The notes beneath the pieces are model-generated. The model saw nothing but the letters and a program-made list of their open reading frames with translations. It ran no database searches and was not told the DNA's origin. From positions 91,166,421 through 91,230,420 of the forward strand of contig CM062820.1 in NCBI GenBank assembly GCA_031772625.1: a DNA stretch of 64,000 bases. Reading direction: 5' to 3'. Positions 22,331 through 32,080 of the stretch are shown here, in pieces. A program made the position numbers and the translations under genes. Origin of the DNA: Pinus tabuliformis (taxonomy: Eukaryota > Streptophyta > Pinopsida > Pinales > Pinaceae). Positions within the stretch are counted from its first letter, which is position 1. Every line of letters begins with the position of its first letter.

Positions 22331-23864
22331 AAGGTGCCGAAGGAGTTATATTTGCTAAAGCATTTTGAAAATGCCTTGGAGCCACAATTGTCTGCTAATT
22401 GCCAAGTTCAGATTTGTATTGCACAAAATTCTTTCCTAGTGATTAGGCTGAGGTCCCTTTATCACAGGATCAAGATTTTTTTTTTTTTTTTTAAGGAAGG
22501 CAGTGTGCATATCAATTTCCCTTTTATTTGCCAGGCCAAATTGCTCTATCTTTGAAGATGACGAATTATTGGAGAGAAATCACGGAGGTTTAGAAGAGCC
22601 AAATTGTACCTAATTCCTAAGGCAATCTTCGCGGAAGCTGGCAAAGAGACAGGAGTCGTGGATGGATTGTGATCTGGTATTTTGGCATGATCTGAGATAC
22701 AGTGTGTGATCCAGATAGCCAGACCAATGCATATAGACAGAGAAGTCGTGTAGAAATCAATTTGACATATATCCGCATGCAATCTTGTGCACTCTTGAAT
22801 AATATGTTTGAGTATGCTTATGAGAAAATAGATGACCAAGAAGATTGTGTGTACTGAAGAGGTTCATGACGGCTTGATAAACTCTGAGCTGACATTCAAA
22901 CTTCAGGTGCCGATCAAAATCGAAGCATCTTTGTTGGTTTGATTAAATTTTGCTAGGTAAAGGAAAAAAATCAAGTTGGCAGTCCAAGGTTGTCCATACC
23001 ATCGTCCCACAATGGGAAGACGTTAGATATAGGATGAGTTACGTTGTAGCATAGTCGATTAGTCAACATATATACGTGCACCAGATCAAAGTGGGCAATA
23101 AAATGGTGTTAATCGACCCTGTATTGATTGAATACTATAATTGAACCGATTTAAAGATAATTGGTGGTGGGTACCGCCACAGTGGGGGGTGGGGCGAGGG
23201 AATTCTAACGAGGCATCATTTAAGTAGAGAATGACATGGTGGATCTCGAGCCACTGAAATCACAAGAACGATGAGACCATGGGACAACTGATCTGTGCCA
23301 CTGTGGATGATTTGACGCGATGGAGATCCTGACTAGGCTGAATATGTATTTTGGCAAAGTTTCATGACAAATGAGCAAGGTGAAATTCGTCAGCCATTGG
23401 GATTGATTGAATATACAAGCCGAGTTGGACTGTTGACGATGATGCATTGACAAAAAGGGGGTCATCCACCGGATCATGCTATTGGTTGAATTCTGTAATT
23501 GTGGGTGATTGTTGTGTCAAAAGACCGGATCACACAAGAAAGAGCCGCAAAGATTCACTAACCGAGGGTCGAGTCCTTCTCATCAAAATTAAATAACTAA
23601 TCCATCAAATCAAGCTGAGTTGTCTATCTTTGTTGAGGCAAAGCGCAAAGCCAGTACATTGGAGCAAGTTTGAATTGTGTAGGAATTTTATCAGAGTGCA
23701 AGTGTATAGACAGTGGTGCCTATAGTGTGTAGCTGTGCGTTTTGGTTAATCAATGGATCCCTGTGCGAGCAAGTTGAATGTTCATGGTAGAATCGACATA
23801 CAACTGGAGAGTAGAAAATTAGTGACAAAGGAGTTTATTGGCTGAACTGATCGTTGTGCCCGAG
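22331..23864. other. Unassigned sequence upstream of Copia-1
   Basis: No recognisable gene. A 97-codon minus-strand frame at 22839-22546 has mixed hydrophobic composition without motifs. A T-run lies at 22470-22492. The sequence is probably old repeat DNA into which Copia-1 inserted. Confidence 0.4.
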
Positions 23865-24212
23865 TGTTGGAAGTTTGACAATGAATTATGTAATTTTGGG
23901 TAAAATGTAACTAGTTAGTTCTATACTGAAATAGCAGTTATTTAATGGAGGAGGCTGGTATAAAACTAGTGAATGCCCGAGAAACGTAATCATGGAGAAT
24001 CATTGTTGGATCAATAGAGATTCCAATCCCTTGCCCCGTGGATGTTTCCTTGACACCCTGTCAAGGTTTTACCACGTAAATCTTGTGTGTCTATTTGTGT
24101 GTTTGGTTTCAGTTTTTCAATCAGTTATGTTCTTTTCTTGGTTAATGTATAACTGAATATTTATTTTCTTTCCTAATTTCCCTTATTCGAACAACAATTG
24201 GTATTGGAGCGA
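23865..24212 (+). mobile_element. Copia-1 5' LTR and primer-binding site
   Basis: The LTR runs from TGTTGGAAGTTTGAC (23865) to ..GAACAACA (24196), about 332 bp. It has a TATA box, TATAAAA, at about 23959. A perfect hairpin, CCTTGACA-CCC-TGTCAAGG, lies at 24048-24066 in the transcribed part. The primer-binding site TTGGTATTGGAGC starts at 24198, complementary to the 3' end of initiator tRNA-Met with one or two differences. No matching 3' LTR occurs downstream. Confidence 0.75.
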
Positions 24213-25386
24213 TTAGTTGAATCGGGGCTTATGAGAGATCAGAAATCCACTTGCGTTCATCGCGTTGCTGCGTGGAGAGCAGAAGCTCTGCGTGTGGAGT
24301 TCTTTGCTGCGTGAAGGAGCCTGTGTTTGTGTGAAGGGCGTGTGGAGTTCTTTGCTGCGTGAAGGAGCCTGTCTCTGTGTGAAGGGTGTGTGGAGTTCTT
24401 TGTTGCGTGAAGGCTGGCAGAGCCTGTCTCCGTGTGAAGGCAAGCGCTAAACCAACGTACTCTGGGTGAAGAGTTGTTCTGCGTGCAAGGGACACTGCCT
24501 GCGTGGAAGGGCTATAGAACCAGGCAGAGCCTGCGTGAAAGTTTTGCCTGCGGTGCTGCCTTCATGGAAGATTTCTCTGCATGAAGAGGCCAACATACTC
24601 TGCGTGAAGAGCTGTTCTGCGTGCAAGGGACGCTGCTTGAACTGTGGCTGCAACCTGCGTGCTGGGCGGTGGAGTTGAAATCGAAGACTGCTTGCTGGAC
24701 GGTGGTGTTGTTGCTGGTGTGAGGAGCGTTGAGGGTGGCTGCGTGTCTGCAAAAGGTGCGTGAAGGGCGGTGTGGAGTCTGCAAGAGGAAGCTACGTGGC
24801 TGAGGGTGGCCGCTGCTTCGTGCGTGTGAACGGAGGCTACTGCTCCATCTGAGCAGATCTCTGCGTGAGTTTGTCTGCAAAACCCATCGAAGAACTGCAC
24901 CTGGTGAAGGGCAACACTGCTGCGGCCATAAACCTGCGTTCTGCATGGAAGAGAACCAGAGCTGAGCGTGTGTGGGGTCTGCGCTGCCAAACCAGAATCC
25001 ATCAAGGCAACACTGCTGCGGTCTAAGTGCTGCCAGAGGCCTGGCTTGCTTGTCGCCAGAGGAATTCTTCAGATCAACATATATGGATCCGGGTAATCTT
25101 TCTTAAATTTGAGTGAAATTTTTTCAGAAATTTGAATTTGGAGGGAAGAAAATCAAAGAAATCCAAGAAATTTCTTTTTCCAGAAATTTGTGAAAGACAG
25201 AGGGGTAAAAATCAAAGGGTTTTTTCATTAATTTGAAAGTAAAGTCTGTTGAAGGGTTGTTGTTTTTTTTAAAAAGGGAATTATTTTTTGAGTACAAAGA
25301 GTTTGAAAAAAAAATAAACCCTAGTTGAAAGACTAAAGATTGAAACCCTAGACTGAAAGAGTGAAACCCTAGGAGGAAATAGAAAA
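24213..25386 (+). other. Copia-1 untranslated leader, with a 48-bp tandem repeat
   Basis: An unusually long (about 1.17 kb) G-rich leader lies between the primer site and gag. TGTGGAGTTCTTTG recurs at 24293, 24341 and 24389, a 48-bp period with three copies. A second pair of about 50-bp blocks with CTCTG(G/C)GTGAAGAG and TTCTGCGTGCAAGGGAC lies at 24459 and 24597. Overlapping minus-strand frames here come from the repeats and are not genes. Confidence 0.75.
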
Positions 25387-27549
25387 ATGGCCAAGATGTT
25401 GAATGCAAAATTCGAGGTAGAGAAATTCACCGAAAAGAGAAATTTTACTCTTTGAAAACTGAAGGTTAGGGATCTACTTGTGCAACAAGGGTTGCACAAG
25501 GCATTGGATGGGGCAACTAAGAAACCTACAACCATGACTACTTCAGACTAGGAGGACTTGGATGCCCGAGCTCTCAGTACCATCCGGTTATGCCTGGCGG
25601 ATGAAGTTCTCTTCAATATTGTTGAAGAGACTACAGCTTCAGAATTGTGGGGAAATCTAGAAAAACTCTATATGACAAAGTCATTAACCAACATAATTTA
25701 TTTGAAAAGACAGTTATACAGTCTTCGAATGAAAGAAGGTTCAAACGTTGCAGAACATTTGAATGTTTTTAATACACTTATATGTCAATTAACAGATATT
25801 GAAATTAAAATTAAGGAAGAAGATAAAGCCATCACCTTGCTGTGTTCTCTGCTCGAATCATGGGATCACTTCATAACTTCAATCAGCTTGAGCACTGCTG
25901 ATTCTTTGAAGTTTGAATCAGTCATGGGAGCTCTCCTGTCTGAAGAAGTACGAAGGAAATCCAGTACTGAAACAGCTGCATCAGAAGCCATGGTAGCTAG
26001 AGGACGCTCAAAGGAAAGAGGAGAAAAACCAAGGGGGTCTTCCAGATCGAAATCGAAGGGAAAGAAGTGTAAGGAAAAATGTTGGCACTGCAATAAAATT
26101 GGACACTTGAAGAAAGACTGTTGGAAACGAAAGGAATCCGATAACCCGAAGAAGGAAGCGAATCAGGTCGATTCAGGTATGATAGACGAAGTTTTATCTA
26201 CTGAAGAATTATGTATGATAGATGAAACTTCACGTGAATGTAATGTCTCTCAGGGTTTAGATAGCTGGCTGTTAGACTCTGGTGCTTCTCATCACATGTG
26301 CCCACATAGAAATTGGTTTACTTCATATGAAAATGTAAACGATAGTTCTGTGTTTATGGGTAATAATGTGTCATGTCAGACTGTTGGGATGGGAAATATC
26401 AGGATTAAGATGTATGATAACACAGTTAGAACATTAACTAGTGTTAGACATGTACCTGATTTGAAGAAAAAATTGATTTCTTTGGGAGTGTTGGATTCAG
26501 ATGGTTATAAGTTTACAGGTCAGGATGGCGTCTTGAAAGTCTCTAAAGGAGCCCTAGTGGTTATGAAAGTAGAAAAGGTCAGAAATCTTTACAGGTTAAA
26601 AGGAAGTACTCAGGTCAGTGAAGCAGCGGTTGCGTCAGAAAAGGAAGAAGCAGGTACTCGTCTATGGCATCAACGATTGGGTCATATGAGCGAGAAAGGT
26701 CTTCAGATACTGATGAAACGTAAATCTCTTCTCGATCTGAAATCCTTGAAGTTAGATTTCTGTAAACATTGTGTGTATGAAAAACAGTGTAAACAAAGAT
26801 TTAAAGTTGGAAATCATAATAGTAAAGATGTTTTAGACTATATTCATTCTAATCTGTGGGGACCATCCCCTGTTGTGACATATGGAGGTGCTCTATATTT
26901 TTTAACGTTAATTGATGATTTCTCCCGTAAAGTTTGGGTCTTTATGCTAAAAAAGAAAGCTGATGTATTCAATGTCTTTAAACAATTTAAAACAATAGTA
27001 GAGAAAAGAACAGGCAAATCTATTAAATGTTTAAGAACTGACAATGGTGGTGAGTTCACTTAAATTGAATTTGAACAATACTGTAAGGATGAGGGAATTA
27101 TTAGACACAAAACTGTTGTTTATACTCCTTAGAAAAATGGTGTTGCTGAGCGTACGAATCAGACTCTTATGGAAAGAGCCAGAAGGATGATCTGTAATGC
27201 TAACTTGCAAAAGGAGTTGTGGGCAGAAGCAGTATCTACTGCTTGTTATTTAGTTAATAGATTACCTTCAGTAGCAATTAATTGTAAAATTCCTGAAGAG
27301 GTTTGGACAGGTCAGTCTTGTGATTATTCACATTTGAGGATATTTGGCTGTGATGCTTATTCTCTTATTCCTAAAAATCAACGTTCAAAATTAGATCCAA
27401 AATCGAAGTGTTATGTCTTTGTTGGGTATGACTATGCACTGAAAGGATACAGGTTGTGGGATCCTACATTGCGGAAGATAGTCATTAGTCGAGATGTAAC
27501 ATTTGATGAATCTTCTCTTTTAAAATCAAATGTTGAAAGAATTGAATAG
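25387..27549 (+). pseudogene. Copia-1 gag-protease-integrase polyprotein, 3' truncated
   Basis: A single frame from ATG 25387 to 27549 is interrupted by four stops: TGA 25453, TAG 25549, TAA 27061 and TAG 27130. Domains in order are: gag (UBN2/DUF4219-type, to about 26060); zinc knuckle CWHCNKIGHLKKDC (about 26080-26125); aspartic protease with LLDSGASHHM (about 26270); the integrase zinc-binding HHCC region with LWHQRLGHMS; and the integrase core with HSNLWGP, DNGGEF and NGVAER. HSNLWGP carries Asn where the usual HSDLWGP has the first catalytic Asp. The frame ends after the integrase C-terminal SRDVTFDESSLL. Reverse transcriptase, RNase H and the 3' LTR are missing. Three of the four stops fit simple transitions of TGG or CAG codons, so this copy decayed mainly by C-to-T type change. 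It most resembles the Tnt1/Tork-like branch, though that is a judgement by eye. Confidence 0.88.
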
Positions 27550-27595
27550 GAATAGGGATTGCCAAATCAACGAGTTCATGTGTTCATGTTGTTCA

Positions 27596-28607
27596 TGTGT
27601 TCTGGGTGATCTATGTTGTGTCATCAAGTGTTATAAGTGTGTGATCACAGAAGTCTTATTACTGTTCACATTAGCTGCATAGATCCCACACTTAGTCAAA
27701 TCTGGAAAACTTCTCGACTGGGCAACCTAGCCTCACCCAACCTTCCTGGACTACGCATTGCGCAATCTCAGCCCTCAAATAGCAACCCTGCCTCTTGGCA
27801 CTGTGTAATGTGCAGTTCCTGCGTCCTAGAACTGTGCAATCTCAGTGCTCAAGCTCGACCCTTGAGCTCCAAAACTGCACAAGCCTTCCCTCCAGCCAGG
27901 CCTAAACTGTGCATTGCGCAGTCTCAATCCTCAAGCCCAGCGCTTGAGCTCTTGAACTACGCAATTGCGCAATCACCTAGCCTCATTGTCCTTATAGCAC
28001 TGCACAGTGGGAAACTTCAGTCATAATGCCCTGAGTCTGGCTCCTTGAGCTCCCGAACTTCGCAATCTTCAAGCCCAGTGCAGCCTGAACTGCGCATTGC
28101 ACAGTCTCAAGGCTCAGACTTGACCCTTGACTGCCTGAGCTGTGCAATCATTGAGCCTCTCCCTTAGCCTACCACCCGGTTTTGTCTCAGTCAGTGGATC
28201 ATCATGCAACATCTTAGGCTAGGGGTTTATGAGACAGATGTAGTCTTGTCATGGGTGGATTGCAGTCGCAGGTATTCTATTATGTCATGATAGGATGATG
28301 ATGAAGGAGATGGAGAAGCAGATCATGCTAGAAGACACCTGAGGAGTTGAGGAGATAAGATGATCATTGGGTAAGAAGCCAAAGGAACACTGGATTATAA
28401 CAGAGGATGGAAGATCGAGACCACATCAAAGTCTCCTTATCTTCAAGTCATAAGGAGGAGAAAGAAGAAGAACATGCACCGTATTTTCAAGAAGACACAA
28501 AGAAAGCAACAACAAAATGTGACTTGACATTGCCATGTCATCGTGTTGTCCATGTCATCAATGTCATGTCATGTTGTGTCATGAGCCATCATGTGCCACA
28601 TCATTTG
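27596..28607 (+). repeat. 5' LTR of the gypsy-like element, first part
   Basis: This matches 47787-48800. It starts TGTGTTCTGGGTGATC. The LTR is broken at 28607 by Copia-2, whose target duplication is ATTTG at 28603-28607 and 35150-35154. Confidence 0.85.
27740..28190 (+). repeat. Degenerate repeats around TGCGCA/TTGCGCAATC in the LTR front part
   Basis: A loosely repeated 50-90 bp unit contains GAGCTC..GAAC, then (A/T)(C/T)GCGCAT/ATTGCGCA(A/G)TCTCA, then CCTCAAGCCCA. Clear copies lie near 27752, 27905, 27955 and 28090. The equivalent 3' LTR stretch (47936-48340) has the same units with many C/T and G/A differences. CG-containing palindromes such as ATTGCGCAAT are prone to methylation-driven decay. 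Confidence 0.7.
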
Positions 28608-29693
28608 TGTTGAAATTTGGTACCGGAGGACAGGTGGTTCCCTTAGGCTTTGATCTTTGGCCTAGGGAAAAGTGTCTAAAAGAATTTAATTTTTCTCCTA
28701 AAGTGACTTTATAATTTTATAAAGTTAAATCTAATTTAAAAGTGACTTTTATAAAGTCAATGAAAAATTAGAAAGGAAAAGTGACTTTGGAAATAAATGA
28801 CTAAGTGGGTCTTTATTAAAGTGGGGTGAATTAAAAAATAAAAAGTGAGATTTAAATGAGCATTTAATCTCAGCCATTGATCTAAATCTATTTCAACCAT
28901 TGGATTTAGAGATCACCCAAAAGTCATTTGGATCACCCAAAAGTCACTTGGAGTTATATTAAGGGAGGAAAAGGAGGAAAAGATCACATTCGATTCAATT
29001 CTTTCATGAGCAGATTGAGAGAAGGAGAGCAAGAAAGCAAGGGAAATTTCTGGGCGGTGTAACAGCTGCGGAGTATCAGCAGCGGTGTATCAGCAACAGC
29101 AGCGGTGTATCAGCAGTTGTGTATCAGCAACAGCAGCGGTGTATCAGCAGCTGTGTATCAGCAACAGCAGCGGTGTATCAGCAGCGGTGTATCAGCAGCT
29201 GTGTATCAGCAACAACAGCGGTGTATCAACAACAACAGCAGTGTATCAGCAGCTGTGTATCAGCAACAGCAGTGGTGTATCAGCAACGGTGTAACAACTG
29301 CGGAGTATCAGCAGCGGTGTATCAGCAAGGCTGAGATAAGTTGTAAAAGTCTGTTTGCTGATTTTTTGCTGAACATTTCTCTTACTGTAAAAAGGCATTT
29401 TCCAGAAATAAAGAAGAGCTCTCAAACTGGTTTTCCCCAAGAGTTGTAGGGGGTTTTTCCAGGGTCGCATTGACTAAAAATCTCAGTGTTTAAATGTGTT
29501 TTAATGGCTGTTTATTACTGCTGATTTTTATTTCTGCAATTTCCAGCATTCTGTAAAATTTCCAGAATTTGTGTTTTCAACAAATTTATTTTTTTCAGCT
29601 TGTTAAATGTATGGTTATGGGAAATGGCATTTAACTATATGGGAGAAATAAGGAGAAACTGAAAACCGGGGTGGGAAATGAGAAATTTCTACA
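28608..29693 (+). repeat. Copia-2 5' LTR
   Basis: It starts TGTTGAAATTTGG and ends AATTTCTACA. A TATA-like TTATATTAAG lies at about 28954, so transcription should start near 28980-29000. Compared with the 3' LTR it lacks a 39-bp stretch near 28750, has a 20-bp duplication (GATCACCCAAAAGTCA) near 28915-28950, and has more units in the TATCAGCAGC tract. Confidence 0.92.
29058..29335 (+). repeat. TATCAGCA-type tandem repeat in the Copia-2 5' LTR leader
   Basis: Units of 14 to 20 bp, GTATCAGCAGCGGT or GTATCAGCAACAGCAGCGGT, follow each other about 15 times. All three plus-strand frames stay largely open, giving Tyr-Gln-Gln- and Cys-Ile-Ser-type repeats, but no start or domain suggests translation. 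The tract lies downstream of the TATA box and so is transcribed. Confidence 0.9.
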
Positions 29694-29710
29694 TGGTATC
29701 AGAGCTTGAG
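29694..29710 (+). other. Copia-2 primer-binding site
   Basis: TGGTATCAGAGCTTGAG directly follows the 5' LTR with no spacer. It is complementary to the 3' end of initiator tRNA-Met, the standard primer of plant copia elements. Confidence 0.92.
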
Positions 29711-29854
29711 TGCTGAAGGGCAATTTGGGACAGCAAAAGGAAAAATTACAGTTGCTGATTTTTCACTCAGAAAATTCCAGCAAGCTGATTTTTTCATAAA
29801 CAGCAGTTTTATCTTTACTACAACAGTGCTATTTTTCAGTTTTAGGACAGCAGG

Positions 29855-30740
29855 ATGTCATTGGGATTGAGGGTGGAGGATAGGCTGGATGGGCATATAA
29901 ATTACAGCGTTTGGAAGGAGAGAATGCAGAGTATCTTTGAGGAGGCAGAAGTCTGGGATATCATGGTGCATACCACACATAACCCTGTTGTTGTGCCCAC
30001 TGATGCTACTCAGTTGGCTGCTTATAATAAAAAGAACAACAAGGGTAAGAGGCTGATTCTAGACGGAATCAAAGACCATTGTATTCCTCATGTGAGAGGA
30101 AAGAGCAATGCCCATGAGATGTGGACAGCATTGTCTAATCTCTACCAGAGTACCAATGAGAATCGAAAGATGGTTCTGAAGGAGAAGCTGAAGAACATTA
30201 AGATGGGTAATGATAGGGCAGCTGGATATCTCACAAAGATTACTAATGTGAGAGATGAGTTGGCAGCGATTGGAGAGGCCATTCCACCCACTGAGTTGGT
30301 GCGGATTGCAGTGAATGGCCTCCCCCGTTCATGGTTGAACTTTGCTGATGGGGTTTGTGCACGTGAGACCCTTCCCACATGGGAGAGGTTTTGGGATGAT
30401 TGCATTCAGACAGAGATCAGGAAAGGTCATCTTGGGGCAGCCAAGCCAGTGGAGCAGGATGAGGATGTAGCATTGGTGGCAGGAGGCAAGAAAGGCAAAG
30501 GGAAGAAGTAGGCTTCCACAAGCAGTGGTGGGGGCAAAGGCAAAGGTAAAGGTAAATAGGGGAACACACAGAAGGACTATTCCAAGGTGAAGTGTTGGAA
30601 TTGTCAAAAGATGGGACACTATGCAGTTGTGTGTCCGGAGAAGAAGAAGAAGAAGGGGAAGAACCAGGACGTGGCAGCTTCAGCAGAGATTGAGGACTTT
30701 GCTGGTCGTTTTGACCGAGTTTGCGTTCACTACATGTGAG
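29855..30740 (+). pseudogene. Copia-2 gag with zinc knuckle
   Basis: ATG 29855 opens a 218-codon gag domain (UBN2/DUF4219-type; includes WKERMQSIFEE and MWTALSNLYQST). In-frame TAG stops at 30509 and about 30556 are followed, in the same frame, by the zinc knuckle CWNCQKMGHYAVVC (30593-30634) and a Lys-rich stretch. A TGA near 30738 closes the frame. The protease continues in another frame, so a one-base indel lies just before 30740. Confidence 0.88.
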
Positions 30741-31420
30741 TCCTCTAGTGCAGGATCACCTGCCACACAGGTTCAGAGGGAGCATGCTTTTCCCTCGATT
30801 AGCGGAGCATCTTCAGGTATCTGGTATGTGGACAGTGGGGCTTCACGTCATATGACAGGAGTCCGTGAGTACTTCTCAGAGCTTTCAAAGAGTGGCACTG
30901 ATATTGAGGTACTACTCGGTGATGACAGAGTTGTTAGAGCAGTCGGGGTGGGGACAGTGACATTTCAGAGGGAGTCCAAACCTCCCTTGAAGGTGTCAGA
31001 GGTTCTTTATGTGCCAGGGATGAGGAAGAACCTCATATCCGTCTCAGCTTTGGAGGACAGAGGATATGAGGTACTGTTCAGGGGAGGACAGGTGTTGATG
31101 TATCCCAAGGGCACTCCAGCTAATTCAGCTAGAGTGATAGGTGTACGCCATGCAAAGGTGTACAAGTTTGCATTTCAGCCCCTTTTGGCATTGAGCAGTA
31201 GTACCGACAGCAAAGCTAGCAGTTCTGAGCTGTGTGAGATTTGGCACCGCAGGATGGGACATATGTATCATGGAGCCTTGAGGACATTGCGGGAGATCAC
31301 TACAGGGGTGCCAGATTTCAGTACTGATCACTTTGATACTTGCAGAGGTTGTGCGATGGGCAAATTTGCCAAATCCCCTTTTCCCAGCAGTGACAGCAGA
31401 GCGACCTGGATTTATTCATT
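30740..31420 (+). pseudogene. Copia-2 protease and integrase zinc-binding region
   Basis: The aspartic protease has WYVDSGASRHMTG (about 30820-30860) and a typical LLGDDR segment. It is followed by the GAG-pre-integrase/HHCC zinc-binding region with IWHRRMGHM and CRGCAMGK. The frame is open to about 31457, but sequence identity to integrase breaks off after SDSRA near 31402. Confidence 0.88.
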
Positions 31421-32038
31421 GATGATCACTCCAGGAGGACCTGGATTTATTTTTTGAAGACCAAGAGTGAGGTCTTCAAGCGGTTTCAGGAGTTCAGAGC
31501 TCTTGTGGAGACTCAGACAGGTCGAAAGATCAAGTCCCTGAGGTCGGACAATGGAGGAGAGTACACCCTTGGAGAGTTTGTTGACTATTGTGCGGAGGCA
31601 GGCATTAGGAGGGAGTTCACTGTTCCTTACAACCCCCAGCAAAACGGGGTTGCGGAGAGGAATAACAGATCCATCATAGGGGCTGCCAAAGACATGTTAC
31701 ATGATCAGGGGTTGCCATTGTTCTTGTGGGCAGAGGCCTGCAACACAGCTGTTTACTTGCAGAACAGGGGTCTGCATCGTGCCTTGGGGCACATGACTCT
31801 GGAGGAGGCTTTCTCTGGGAAAAAGCCTGATATTGGTCATCTTCATATCTTTGGATGCATTACATACTCCTATATACCCAAGGAGAAGAGGACCAAACTA
31901 GAGCCCACCGCAGAGAAGGGTATCTTTGTGGGCTACAGTGAGACCTCAAAGGCCTTTCGGATTTACATTCCTGCACAGAGGAGAGTTGTTGTCAGACGGG
32001 ATGTGAAGTTCAAGGAGGACAGGGCCTTTAGGAGGTAA
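31403..32038 (+). pseudogene. Copia-2 integrase core with internal deletion
   Basis: ACCTGGATTTATT occurs at 31402 and 31439. Between the zinc-binding region and the FIDDHSRRTW segment (about 31420), the stretch that normally holds the first catalytic Asp (HSD..GP motif) is missing. The remainder keeps DNGGEY (second Asp) and NGVAER (catalytic Glu) and runs to a TAA at 32036. Loss of the first catalytic Asp would abolish integration even without the frameshift. Confidence 0.85.
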
Positions 32039-32080
32039 CGGGAGTTAGAGTATCTGGATCAGCCAGACCCTCAGCAGCAG

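Noticed and set aside
24213..25005. Several minus-strand frames up to 147 codons in the Copia-1 leader
   Set aside because: The sequence is G-rich and repetitive on the plus strand, so stops are rare on the other strand. It lies in the untranslated leader of Copia-1.
27740..28190. CRISPR-like array suggested by regularly recurring GCGCA words
   Set aside because: Units are irregular in length and degenerate, lie inside an LTR, and the setting is a plant nuclear genome.
29085..29449. Overlapping plus-strand frames rich in Tyr-Gln-Gln and Cys-Ile-Ser repeats, as if a repeat protein
   Set aside because: They arise from 14-20 bp repeats inside the LTR, are open in all three frames, and recur in the 3' LTR with another unit number. 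No start context or domain.
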